A stretch of DNA of 64,000 nucleotides from Irpex lacteus (taxonomy: Eukaryota; Basidiomycota; Agaricomycetes; Polyporales; Irpicaceae). Every line of letters begins with the position of its first letter. Position 1 is the first letter of the stretch. Below, one piece after another: positions 23,640 to 35,225 of the stretch. The DNA is taken from contig MQVO02000022.1 of assembly GCA_001986395.2 (NCBI GenBank), forward strand, positions 434,001-498,000. The letters are read 5' to 3'. The position numbers were made by a program, and so were the translations under genes. The notes beneath the pieces were generated by a model. The model had not been told where the DNA came from. It saw nothing but the letters and a program-made list of their open reading frames with translations, and did no database searches.

Positions 23640-25538
23640 TTATGAATCCCAGAGAGGCCCGAAAGCGTGCATGTCATTTTCCTTGCATCCCGCCATAAGC
23701 TCTGCGTTACCAGCGGGGTTGGAGGTAATCAGGACCACTACAGGGGTTACATTCATGTGAGTAGATGCCCTGGCTACACCGATTGATGAATTGATGCACT
23801 CACCCTCGGCTTTGAATGCGACGTAAACATCCTTGAGCATCTTCATCGTGTCGGGTCTCCTACCCTCCTTCTTGGTATCGTATAAGATGTACCTCTCCTT
23901 CGGAATCGTACGATGGATCATGTCGAAGAGTACAGGTCCGAAGGTCTTCTCCATGTCCGAACCAATCCAGATGAGGAACCAGTTGTCGAGTTGTACGCAA
24001 GTGGAAAGGACAGCGCCGATGCCAGAGCCAGTGCAGATGGCAATGCCACGACGGAAGAAGTGGGCGAGGTACGGAAGACCGGCAAACTAGAAATGCAAAA
24101 GTAACAGACATAACAATGAGGTGAGAAAGAACGCAATACGAGACAAATGGGAGTGCTAACCTTCATCTCACGGGTCCACAGGTGGGTAGGTGGGTCTGAT
24201 ACAAGACCGCGAGTCCAGTCGCCTTGCACGCCGGCGATGATGTAGTGCGTGTTGCTCTCGATGCCTTCAGAGATGATACCGAACCCATGATACTCCATGG
24301 TAGCGGTACGGCTGATTCGGCCTAACAGACCTTGCTGGATACCCTTCTGGAACTTGATAACAGCGACGCGAGGAGAGGGCTGCGAGACATGGTTTATGAG
24401 TGGATTGAATAAGCTCATAGAGGAAAGAACATACAGTTGTGATCTCAACGGGCACCTTACGAATCGTTGTCCACGGGATAGCGATGAGGACGGTGATGGA
24501 GAGTGCATACCAAAACTCCTGAGTCTTGACCGGATGACGTCCTTCCGTGGTGAATGTGCCATCAGGACGTAAACTGTCAGCCAGGCACACGAAGATCCAG
24601 ACGAAGACGACTGAGAGCCATCCAGCAAAGCGATGGTGACGTTCGAAGAAGCTGAACAGTTGAGAGAATATTAGAATGATAGTTATGAGAGCGGCTGAGC
24701 AAAACTAACTTGTGGTGATGAGCACGAATCCAAGGTGCAGCGGCGATCATGGTCACGACCGTAACTACTACGCCGAGGACGCCCCACGCGAGGACCGCAG
24801 GTGGAGTATGGTTGACACTACGATGCTGGAAAGTGCGTACGACTGTGTAGATGAACCATGCGATACCGGAGGTAGCACAACCAGAGTGGATACCACCGAG
24901 ATGTTGAAGAAGACCAGTGAGGAAGATACGGACGGGGAGTGGTGACCACTAGAGAAAGCGAGTATTAGCAGAAGGCTTTATGGGTGATGAATCTCAAGAA
25001 CAGCCGACCTTTTGGAATGCATGGACTAGAGGCCAGTACAGGAAATATCGAATGAAGAACTCGTTACGGCAAGCGACGGAGGCAGTAATGTTTCCCAAAG
25101 CCATTGCAGCCCCATGCTTTTCTGCATAAGGAAACTTCCCACAAGCTGCAACGACTATTCCGATCATATTGAGGGTGAAGGCGAGTGAATACAGCTACGA
25201 GAATTGCGTTTCAATATGAGTAAAAATACCAGAGTTAAGAGATTCCAACTCACCATTCGATAAGGATTATACCAGACCCTAAACTTGATCCATGGCGTAG
25301 GAGGCTTCAACAAAGCATTCTTCCGGCCTTTCTCAAGTGCAGGTACCAGATAGGCTGCCAGGTCCTCTTCGTATATCCGTTCACCCTTCTCCTGGTCATA
25401 GCGAATAGACGGTGCAGGCGACCCCTTCGCGCTACTGGGCTCGCTGCCGATGATGGTCGAAGTCTGCGACTCCGGCAATTTAGAGCCAGAGAAGACTACG
25501 CCGGTTATAGCGGAGCGTTGATGAGAGGTCGACGACAT
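23640..25538 (-). CDS. TmpA-like integral membrane protein with oxidoreductase-like C-terminus
   Basis: Start at ATG 25538. Exons joined in frame include RVWYNPYRM, then LYSLAFTLNMIGIVVAACG, a block with HLGGIHSGCATSGIAWFIY, several further TM helices (VLAWGVLGVVVTVVTMIAA, GWLSVVFVWIFVCLA), and a soluble C-terminal half with GIAICTGSGIGAVLS and LDNWFLIWIGSDMEKTFG, ending at TAA 23640. The glycine-rich GTGSGIGA segment resembles an NAD(P)H-binding loop of ferric-reductase-type flavoproteins. The order matches TmpA, a membrane protein that affects asexual development in Aspergillus nidulans, and the C-terminal part of some proteins annotated as NPS12-like. The basidiomycete role is not known to me. 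About 7-8 predicted helices; plasma-membrane location is inferred. Confidence 0.8.
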
Positions 25539-25562
25539 GCTGGAGATGAGATGAGTGGGAAC

Positions 25563-25748
25563 TCAGAAGACCTTGCTGGTCGATGCTCTTCTACCGACAT
25601 TCTGACCGTAGTTATATACGCGTGAGGTACTTGGGCCTGGTTGTGTATCGATATGCACGTCTTCCTCAACATCTTCAGGAACACAGAAGCTGCACGTCAA
25701 GGAGTATCGTCGTCTACGACGATTCTTCCCGAATTCGTCAACTGCCAT
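25563..25748 (-). CDS. 61-codon reading frame just upstream of the TmpA-like gene (uORF or small gene)
   Basis: ATG 25748 to TGA 25563 on the minus strand, ending 24 nt before the TmpA-like ATG at 25538. Composition is protein-like: a basic KNRRRRRYS, then acidic EDVEEDVHID, then a Tyr/Ser tail. If transcribed with the downstream gene it would be a long upstream ORF and should lower its translation. No splice path that fuses it in frame was found. Homology unknown. Confidence 0.35.
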   Translation of the reverse strand: MAVDEFGKNRRRRRYSLTCSFCVPEDVEEDVHIDTQPGPSTSRVYNYGQNVGRRASTSKVF

Positions 25749-27060
25749 AAAACTTCACGAAATCTGTAGGCTGTCGTGTCAGATTGACCACATTTAGGCA
25801 TAGGAGTGCGCTGTACTCACTGTGAGGAGGCGTACCGGCGTATATACAACGCAAGAGCGCTCGTACGTGCACTGAAGTACGGGGTAGTGGACGTGACAGT
25901 GGTAGTTGGCTACTCGTCCCCAGCGTCTGAGCTCACTACAGACTTCTCTAAACAATATCTATGTTCAAAAGTTGTGCGATTAAGTTCATAAATGCACTCA
26001 CCTAACGAAAGACCGCACAACCGGCGAACCATGGTCGGCAGAAGACCACCGGGGTGCTGATATTCCTTGGTATAAGCCAATTAATAGCATTTTGATTCGT
26101 AGCATTCGAGTGAGCGCGTTCAAATTATACACTCACTCTGTCTCCATCAGCGAGTAGCCTATTGACAATTCCAGTCGTCCCTCGGCTCGTCTAGCCACCG
26201 AGCCACATACCCGTCCGCGCCACCTCCTACTCCTTTCGCTCACATCAACTGTGTCCCTGCAAGCACTGGCTGTCAATCGTATGCTGGCTAAACAGTTCAG
26301 ACAACAACTTGACGGCAATGGACTGGAGTAGTACTGTGCTAGTTGCTGTTTCTGGCATGGAGTTCGCTATACTGGTGATGCCAAGCTGCCATTCTGTTAG
26401 GTCGAGAAGTCGAGCTGACCCGAGAGCAGATGAGTATTCCCATATCGAACTTGCTGCCACTGATTGTTTCCCGTCACTTCCCGAAGTGTTCACGAAGATG
26501 GCAATGCATCGGCAGAATACGCCTAGCGGAATAAATGAAAGTTCGAACAACCATGGTGGTTGAGGAGAGAGGAAATGACGTGTGTAAGCGCTTGCATGAC
26601 TGCTTAATCGATGAAGCGCATCAATTGATGCGCCTTCGACTTGCTATAGCGCTCGCATTGGCACTTGTTTCTTACGCCGACCAACGAAGGGAAGCTGTCA
26701 TGTAAGGAACAGTAAGTCCTTTGTCTGCTATTTCGAAACACATCTTGACCTGCTCTTAACTTGCTGTTAGAATTAATTGAGCCAAGTGATCCAGTGCCGG
26801 GAAGGCACCTTGTTGATTGCTCTACATAAGTATAGCTACCTCATCCTCCTAAAAGACGTCTTTGGTACGTGCACGAGACTACTCTAAATGAACCTCCTTT
26901 CATATCCTCGAGGTCACAACGTCCACATCTGAACCTTACTTCGACAGCATGAAATTCGCAGGCCATACATATACAGCTCGTTTAATCGCAGCCTTCCTAA
27001 GATCCTACGACGTTCACTACATTCCCATATCCCCGCTGAAGAGCATATACTCCCTATACA
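25749..27060. other. Intergenic, ML gene 1 promoter side
   Basis: 1.3 kb. Two overlapping frames near 26245-26563, one on each strand, are both open but neither has a good start or partner exon. The part from 26600 on is the likely promoter of the ML-domain gene and contains the palindrome listed separately. Confidence 0.4.
26616..26633. repeat. Perfect 18-bp palindrome GCGCATCAATTGATGCGC
   Basis: Lies 428 bp upstream of ML-domain gene 1 (ATG 27061). A 16-bp copy of the same palindrome lies 446 bp upstream of ML-domain gene 2. This suggests a shared regulatory site or a leftover of the duplication. Confidence 0.6.
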
Positions 27061-27824
27061 ATGAGATTGGCCCACCCACTTGCCTTGTTAAGCGCAGCTT
27101 TGGGTGCCGCAGCAATGCAGGTGATGTTCTCTTCCAAGCAGATTCATTATGGGCACTGCGGTAAGTATGTCCATTTCCTACGACGAGTCTACGCTTGGCG
27201 AAATCACAAGTTTAAACGAGACTCATCTCTACACCCAGGTTGGCCGAACAACGCCGCGAAGATCAAGTTTATCCAGATATCCCCCAATCCTCCTGATGCA
27301 GGCAAGGATGCGGTCATTACGGCCAAAATAGAAACTTTCGTCCACATTAAAGTGCGTACCTAAACTAGCACTTGGGGCTTGACCCAACATCTGACCTCTT
27401 CTATTGTCTCGTCCTACACCATTGTACAGGAGGGAGCATACACACTGGCAGTCGTGACCACTAAAACATCGCCTATATCGGTACCCGAGGGTAATGCATA
27501 CGACCTCTGCGAACTTTGGTACGAGACTTTAATTTATACATGCTATCTTACGACTGCTAATGGATCGTCGCGCTGCATGATAATACGATCAGGAGAGACT
27601 CTCAAGAGAACATTCGCTGTCCCATCAAGGCAGGTAGCCATACGTTCACTCAAACCATCGCGGTCCCGAAGGATATAACTCCCTGTGAGATCGTTTCGAG
27701 CGTCATTGACATATACGAGGTACTCATCCTGCTTATAGCCCTGTATGAATCCTCTATGCGTGCATACGCCGTAGATGGAACCCCCATGTTCTGTCCTAAT
27801 ATCTACGTTGACTTCCGGCCCTAA
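27061..27824 (+). CDS. Secreted ML-domain (MD-2-related, NPC2-like) lipid-binding protein, copy 1
   Basis: Five exons (100, 113, 89, 92 and 86 nt: 27061-27160, 27239-27351, 27430-27518, 27593-27684, 27739-27824) give 159 residues. An N-terminal signal peptide (MRLAHPLALLSAALGAAA) is followed by the ML pattern: HCGW, then FIQISPNPPDAGKDAVITAK, EGAYTLAVV, YDLCELW, RCPIKAGSHTFTQTIAVP and the end GTPMFCPNIYVDF. The cysteines fit the paired disulfides of ML proteins. The family binds lipids such as sterols or phosphatidylglycerol/phosphatidylinositol in a beta-sandwich cup. A paralogue with the same exon layout lies inverted at 34452-35225. The N-terminal segment before HCG is shorter than in the paralogue. 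Vacuolar or extracellular placement is inferred from the signal peptide. Confidence 0.85.
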
Positions 27825-27935
27825 TATACATACAGTTGTATTAGTATAAAGTAAATCGCGTAAAATGAGCTGCTCATGTGTATATTTCTTGTGACTTTTG
27901 GCTGAATGACGGATGAAGCAAAAAGTACAAAAACA

Positions 27936-28009
27936 TGAGTCGACCCAGGTTCGAACTGAGGACCGCCTGTGTGTTAGACAGAAGTGATAACCAACTACAC
28001 CATCGACCC
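27936..28009 (-). tRNA. tRNA-Val (anticodon AAC), copy 1
   Basis: 74 nt with a full cloverleaf on the minus strand: 7-bp acceptor stem (GGGTCGA with TCGACTC), D arm, anticodon stem TCTGT/ACAGG around loop CTAACAC (AAC at 34-36), T arm with GTTCGAAC, discriminator A. No intron. A T-run follows as Pol III terminator. Identical in sequence to the tRNAs at 34093 and 45408. Confidence 0.95.
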
Positions 28010-28197
28010 ATATCTAAAGCCGTACTATATATAAATATGATGATCAAGCATGCCAAATGCTCGTGATTTGACACGGAAATGTCACCGGAGGACACACTCT
28101 GAGCCTCCCACCATGGTCCATTTTAACTTACATCTTTATCAGGTCTCTCTGACATTGCTATCAGACTTTGAGGCTGACTAGGGCGGCCACCACATCT

Positions 28198-28774
28198 ATG
28201 GCTTCCCCGGAGATTCTCAACTCACCGCTACAAGGTTCCTGCTTCTGCGGTGCCATTGGGTATACACTAACTAGCAAGCCGCTATTGAGTGCATACTGCC
28301 ATTGCACGAACTGTCAACGTCTCTCAGGTGCGCTACGTCCCTCGCCTGCGAGACACAGTTTTTGCATAGCAGCCTCATGCACGCGTAAATCTAGGCTGCC
28401 CGTTTGTCCACACCGTCCACTTCCCCGCCTCCCATTTTTCATGGACCCCTCGCGACTCCCTTTCTACGTCCTCAGTGGTCGCAGACCAGGCTCGACACCT
28501 CTTACCTCTGGACTCATACGCCATAGCCAATCGTCCGCATAAGACTCGCTTCCGATGTAAGACTTGCGGTGCTTGTGTTGCCTCGCATAATACGGCGAAG
28601 AATACAGTCAGTATTTGGGGAGCGCATTTGAAGAGGGATGGAGAGGGAAAGATTGAGAGGTGGGAGCTGGTCAGGCCGAGTGCACACATTTTCTATGGGA
28701 CGAGGATGCTTGATATTAAGGACGATTTGGGCAAGTGGGAGGGGTATGAGGGGAAATCAGAGAGGATCGAGTAG
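28198..28774 (+). CDS. GFA-domain (glutathione-dependent formaldehyde-activating / CENP-V-like) protein
   Basis: Two exons from ATG 28198 to TAG 28774, joined across an intron of about 70 nt starting at GTGCGC after CQRLSG. The zinc-binding pattern of the GFA fold is visible: GSCFCGAIGY near residue 15, YCHCTNCQ near 32, and CKTCGAC about 75 residues later. Length of about 170 residues fits. Family members were first described as glutathione-dependent formaldehyde-activating enzymes, but many fungal copies have no proven activity, so I give the domain and not a reaction. I start at 28198 because the longer frame at 28168 opens with TTG, not ATG. Confidence 0.85.
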
Positions 28775-28974
28775 TTTGTAGCTGTTCGTGAACACGCAAC
28801 CAATGTTCCCTCGTTCATCTGTGTCACAGTTTTCTATCCCGTCGTTGGCGTAGTCACGGTGGCGGTCAAAGAACGAGACGAGATTAGATGACGACCGCCC
28901 AGATCACCCTCGTCCCGTTGATCGCCGATAAGATTACATCTCGACCTGCCCAGTGAGCCCACCGCCAGAAAATT

Positions 28975-29205
28975 GGGTCATGGCAAGGGGAGCCCGCCGA
29001 AGGCGGGCCCCCCGCGAAATTTGGACCTAAGACCAGGGGTGGCAGGGGTCAAATTTGCCTGTTAAGGCAGTCCTCCCCTGGCGTGGGTCAAAGAGGCGCC
29101 CGCACGTGCACCAGTTAGGTACTGTATAGGGGGCGCCAGCTTAGGTCGGGCAGGACCCAAGGGACCCAGTTAGGTCCACCCCTGGCCATGAGGAAGTACC
29201 TCCGC
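28975..29205. repeat. GC-rich island with inverted repeats upstream of TPI
   Basis: A block markedly richer in G and C than its flanks. It holds a perfect short hairpin, GCCCGCC-GAA-GGCGGGC (near 28992-29008), paired GGCGCC words, and an inverted pair CCAGGGGTGG (about 29033) / CCACCCCTGG (about 29178) with GACCTAA/TTAGGTC beside it. It looks like a small non-autonomous element or a fold-back insertion. No coding sequence. Confidence 0.45.
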
Positions 29206-29324
29206 CTACAGCCTGGGCGTGTCATCGCGGCAGTACATATGCAAATCGATGCACGCTCCAATTGCGCAACTTTTCCTTCCACCACCACCTCTACCACCTC
29301 GACAACTAACCCTCGAAACTAGCA

Positions 29325-30364
<1,040 letters not shown>

Positions 30365-30566
30365 ACCCGTATAGACCGCAAGAATATAGAGCATAGTGAA
30401 TGCATCACCCAAGGGAAACGAAAGCAAACGTGTACAAGTAGGAAGAACAATAGAATGTTGTAGTACAACTTGTACGAAAGTGGGAACTTGAAGTTGGCAA
30501 CCCAATTTCCGTGATTGGGCCACGCACAATGATCGCCTTGATAAACAGGTCTGACACGGGTCGATC

Positions 30567-31500
30567 ATGGCGATCCAGATGGATCAAGCTGAACGAACGT
30601 ATTCAACGTAACTTCCTTCAGGGTCCCATGGCCATAAATCGTATCCTATCGTATCTTACCCCAGGTCGACCGGCAACAGTAAGTACTACCAATGTGCATT
30701 GCACGTCCACCAGTTCGCAATGAGGATATCGATGGTATTCCAGACTTTCAAGAAGCTACCTGCAACACATGCTCTTCACCACGTACTCTCCCAGGCTTCA
30801 TATTGACTGTGAAATCGAACCCAAATTTTCAAAAAGTCTCTCTCGGCTGTGTTCAAGGACCGCTCGTTCTGAAGCTTCTGAAGCCTGGTCAGCCCAGACC
30901 GTCTCGACGCCTCTGCGAATTGTTGGGGAAACAAGGACATCGTCTTCGAGCTCTGAAGGTAAATCCGGGAGGTCGATCGAGCCTTTCATTTCGTTACCTT
31001 CTGTGATTCGAGTTGGATATTTTACAGCTTTGTAGCTGACTAAAATTATATCTCCGTGACATGTTCAGGGCTATCATGGAGCCATCCAATGACTGTCGAC
31101 GCGTACACGACGGCATGGAACAAGCTGGATTTTTTCGGGTGGGATCAACGATGTTCCGGTTTCGATCGTCGTAAGACATGTCTCGCATGGTCTCTCGTTT
31201 CTCGACAGTTTGTTGCAACCCCAACGTTTTAATTTTGCAGGGCGAGATCTGGAAGCTTTTCAAGCAGCATGCGTATTTTCTCAGTGCAGACAACCACTGG
31301 GAAAGCCCAGCAGGCTCGTCGCACGAACATACCTGGCCGAACATTCACCTGAAAAGCACATGCAAAGGGCTATAATTGGGCGTAAGGATGGGTACTTGTT
31401 ATGGACATATAAACCGGCCAATGATGACGATACCCGATTAGCTTTTGAACTTAGAAAGCAACTTAGATCGAGCGTAGACGCCGTGTTACCGGGCTTGTGA
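30567..31500 (+). CDS. Orphan multi-exon protein
   Basis: Built by hand: exon 1 from ATG 30567 (MAIQMDQAERTYST), a 14-nt micro-exon ending in GGCAACA, then a long exon (YRWYSRLSRSYLQHML and LHIDCEIEPKFSKSLSRL, ending in a Ser run), then GLSWSHPMTVDAYTTAWNKL and FFGWDQRCSGFDRR, and a last exon with RTYLAEHSPEKHMQRAIIG and DGYLLWTYKPANDDDTRLAF to TGA 31500. All joins keep the frame. The two last exons are especially protein-like. I recognise no domain. The 5' end (the first two exons) is less certain than the rest. It lies 200 bp downstream of TPI on the same strand. Confidence 0.55.
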
Positions 31501-31841
31501 CGCGTTGGGGGTGGTCAGATGTTCTCACCTCCATGCTTGCCAGGTCCAAAGCACAGTCAAAGCGGTGAGTCAAGAGTATGGTGCGCCTTGGAAGTGGCGT
31601 CCGTCGGAACAGATGGTCGCACTAAACACTACTAATAGGTCATCGTTGGTGACGTGAGGCTAGGGTTTGCCAATGCATCCCTGAGAAGTGAATGGTGAGA
31701 AGACAGGGAGCAGGACAAGGTTGATGACCCCGAATAGGCAAGGGGGGACGTGCGGTCGCTCGATTGGGAGGCACGAGCGGACGGGGCTTCTGAGAATTCT
31801 CTTTCGATCTAGAGGATTGGCCCCGACGCCGCTCCTGCGAG

Positions 31842-31848
31842 TATATAA
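31842..31848 (+). promoter_or_regulatory. TATA box of the four-TM protein gene
   Basis: TATATAA followed by C-rich sequence, about 115 bp before ATG 31960. The region 31501-31841 holds no gene. Confidence 0.55.
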
Positions 31849-31959
31849 CCCCAACCAGCCGTCCGCACGCCCCTCCTTCCCTTCTCTCCCAGGCCTTCTC
31901 ACTTCTCGTGTACATTGACTCCCGAGCCAGCTTCCCTGTACCACCACCACCTAACTGAG

Positions 31960-33116
31960 ATGTCGAGATCAACTGGCCTCCGCCTCCCCCTCGTGGGCTC
32001 CCTCGTCCTCCTCTTGGCCTTTGGCATCATCGGCATGGGCGTGGGCATCAACGCCCTCGTTAAATTCCACGACGAGCAACGCGACCTCACAGCAGCCGCG
32101 CCAACCGGCTCACAAGTCACCGTCAACGCCAGCGACGTCCTCGACTCCGGATACAACGTTACCGTCATGTGCGGCCTGCTCGCTCTCCTTTCCGCACTCG
32201 CCCTCCTCCCTGCTCTCTCAGCCCGATTCCTGAAAGTATTCGCGGGGTTGATCGCGTTCTTCACACTCTGGCTGTTCGCGAGTCTGGTCGCGTTCACTAC
32301 GTTCTTTGCGAACCGCTCTGCAAAGGTCACCGCCACGCTCGGCGGGTTCCCTGTACCGGATAACGTAGTGCAGAGTATCATCGCGTCGCTGGGAGCGACG
32401 ACAGAGTACAAACATGTCGATTATTGTGAGTATCTTCTCTTCCGGTGTTGCTTTCCCCGCCTTGGATAGAGGCACGCATAATTTTTCACTCCATCACCCC
32501 CGCACGGCCCACGGACCCGCAACTCGAAGTCTAGATAGTCGCTCGCGGAAGACAAATAGGCTCCCGTGATGTGGTCCTGTCAGTCTGTCAGTGCGGGGTA
32601 TGCAGCCCACGAAGCTGCGGGGAGTCCGTGATTTTCGTATGTGATTACGTCGAACGTGATTGGCTCCCGCATTCTTTTCTCCACACTCTCCGACCTCCAA
32701 ATGTTCGAATTCGCCATTCTTCTTGGCTATTTTCGTGTTCCTGTGACCATCTGCACACGCTAACGCATTGATTCCCCGCTTCCCCGCAGTGCGTCTGTCA
32801 GCGATCCTCCCCTGGTTCACCTTCCTGTTCGGTCTCACCTCCGCTGTGCTCGCATTCTCGGCGTCCAGGAGACATGCATCGCCGCGTGTGTACCCTGTCA
32901 GCTCTGCGGCCGTCGATCGGGATGAGGACAACGAGCCCTCGCCGATTGATGAAAAGAAGGAGAAGAACAGGGCGAGCGTCGAGCAACGCGAGGCTGCGCA
33001 GGTATGAAACTATATGCATCAGACGGAGAGAGGCGGGGCAGGGAGTTGGGAGTTGGGTTAATGCGAATGCGATTACTACGCAGACGAGGAGAGCGAAGAG
33101 CGGCGGATCAGTTTAA
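31960..33116 (+). CDS. Four-transmembrane protein (SUR7/claudin-like by topology only)
   Basis: Three exons: 31960-32425, 32790-33004 and a last short exon after a 3' intron, ending TAA 33116. Four hydrophobic segments are clear: near residues 9-30 (LVGSLVLLLAFGIIGMGVGI), 69-89 (MCGLLALLSALALLPAL), 94-115 (VFAGLIAFFTLWLFASLVAF) and, after the second exon junction, LPWFTFLFGLTSAVLAF. An extracellular loop between helices 1 and 2 has NAS and NVT sequons. The tail is cytosolic and highly charged. The topology fits SUR7/PalI-like or MARVEL-like fungal membrane proteins, but I do not see the W-CC claudin signature. The first intron is about 364 nt, six times longer than any other here. Confidence 0.78.
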
Positions 33117-34092
33117 TGTCAATGAGACGAGGAGACGAGATCGATGACAGACACATACCACATATAGGCTGTGCAATACCACCCACCCACCACCCACCAC
33201 GATGTATTCTTGAGCACGAGTTTTATTGTGACTTTTGCGCCACGACCACACGAGCCATACGACTTCTTTCTTGCCCATCGCGTTTGTCGCTTCCGAGTAA
33301 TACAGTAGATCTGGTTTAATCATGTATTTTGATGGACAATTGACGTCCCGCCACCCCTTACAACCATACCTGTGCGTGCGCATGAGATCTATAGAGAAAT
33401 CGCTAGTCACCGGCGAGTTGTTGGGAGTTGTTGTAGCCGTTCGATTGAATTGGTTGGGTTATCATGCGCATTCAAGTTCGTTCGTCACTGGTCAGCTAGG
33501 TCTCGGTGTCCCTATCTTCCTTCCCGTGTACCCGACAGCTTTGTGCTACATAGACCCGAGTACTTGCGGGTGCTAAGTGCTTGGATCCGATGGGAAGGAA
33601 GCTTGAGTTCAGTACCAAGCAAGTACCAAGTGAGCATTCAATTCAGAGCAGTGGACTAACCACCCGCCGATGCAGTCGGTATATACGGACGCTTGGTTTG
33701 AATGTTGAAGAGCATTCATACCAACCTAAGATGTGGGGCTTTCAATATATCAGTTCATTTGTATTTGGTAGAAAGCGCGAGTCAAGCAACTTACTCGAGC
33801 TCCATCTTTCCTCGAGGCCTCGCTAGACTCAGATTCCATGTATTCTCGGTAGCAGCAAGTCGATCAGTATACGGAGTAGTACGGTCCGTGGACTATACGT
33901 TTCGCGCGTGATAGCGATGTTCCGTGTTCGCCCATGGATGATAATGACATAAGAGAGAATCAATTCGAGAATCGAAGTCAGTGCCAGGTAGTGACAGAGA
34001 GAGAAACGGTGGCCACAGCCTGGCGTGGTCACGGTGCCAACTGGAAAGTACATTTTGTTATTTATATGTATATAAATCAGTAAAAGTATTGT
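33117..34092. other. Intergenic
   Basis: About 1 kb between the four-TM gene and tRNA-Val copy 2. A short CCACC tandem run at 33180-33200 is the only local repeat seen. Confidence 0.5.
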
Positions 34093-34166
34093 GGGTCGAT
34101 GGTGTAGTTGGTTATCACTTCTGTCTAACACACAGGCGGTCCTCAGTTCGAACCTGGGTCGACTCA
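34093..34166 (+). tRNA. tRNA-Val (anticodon AAC), copy 2
   Basis: Same 74-nt sequence as copies 1 and 3, on the plus strand, followed by TATTTTTATTTTTC as terminator. It opposes ML gene 2, just as copy 1 opposes ML gene 1, so it is part of the inverted duplication. Confidence 0.95.
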
Positions 34167-34451
34167 TATTTTTATTTTTCTTGCATTAATCACATCTGTG
34201 CCTACTTATAGCAATAGTGCGTACGACGTAGCGTAGATTTATTCTTATTCATTCTCAACGTTTTACCGTGCTGCACTATCATGTTCCGCATCGATCGTAT
34301 GATTTACATGTGTCTACCGGGATCGACTGTTCCTAAGAGATCAAGTACAACGGAAATACGTAGCACGCTCGACGCCAACGATGCACATGGGGACCATGCA
34401 TCCTCCAGTAGAAAGACGATCGTGGGGAACGGGATGTTCAGCGGTTCTGTA

Positions 34452-35225
34452 TCAATCGTCTTCACTTAGTTTCGGAGGCCGAAAGTCGATATGGACATGT
34501 GGACAAAAGATGGGGGAACCATCGACGGTATACGCCCCCGTAAAGATTGAATAAACAACTATAAAATAGGTCAGCTCGACGTAAATAATGCATGATCAAG
34601 GTAATTTCACCTGGGAGGATGTTCTTCGGCAGCGTCACGGTTCGAATGAAAGTATGGTTGCCTGCTCTGATCGGACAGCTGAAGCGTTCTTGAGATTCTC
34701 TCCTGATAGCGTGCGGCTTGTTAGTACATATCAATGTAGTTGACAAGCAATTGAGTGATGATACCCTAGTTCACAGAGATCGTAGGAATATATCTCTGGT
34801 GTCATATGTCCCTTCTTGAGTTGTACATCGACATATGCCCCCTCCTATGTGATGAAGGCAGATGATGTAGGTATTTTGAGTAAGATAGATTGGATTTCTA
34901 AGTACGTGAACACATACCTGTATATCTTCGAAAATCTTGACCTTGGCGGTAATGGTCGCGTTCTTTCCTGCCTCAGGCCAACCTGGGGATATTTCGATAA
35001 ACTCTATTCTTGCGATGTCTTCCGGCCAGCCTAAACGCGAAGGAAAACTCTAGTTCTGCGACCATACTCCCCAGGGATGTACGTGCCACAGAGTGTATAA
35101 GACCAGCGGGCCTTCCCCGCGTTAAACTCTGAGTCCGTCAGCGTGGACTCGGAGAAGAAAGGCTGCTGCATAGCTACGGCGCCAAAAACAGCTGTCAGCA
35201 GAAGGAAAGCAAGAGCTAGCTTCAT
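34452..35225 (-). CDS. Secreted ML-domain (NPC2-like) lipid-binding protein, copy 2
   Basis: From ATG 35225: signal peptide MKLALAFLLLTAVFGAVAM, then WSYTLCG, FIEISPGWPEAGKNATITAK, EGAYVDVQ, YDLCELG, FSCPIRAGNHTFIRTVTLP, and the end GSPIFCPHVHIDF, to TGA 34452. The five-exon layout and splice phases match copy 1 exactly. The first intron appears to start with GC instead of GT (TGTG then GCACGT): only this border restores the frame seen in copy 1. The next intron is canonical GTATGT. The product is about 175 residues. A palindrome shared with copy 1 lies 446 bp upstream. Function as for copy 1: extracellular or vacuolar lipid binding. Confidence 0.82.

Noticed and set aside
26245..26563. Overlapping frames on both strands
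   Set aside because: The minus-strand frame opens with a non-ATG codon and the plus-strand frame has no partner exon; both could be chance in a promoter region.
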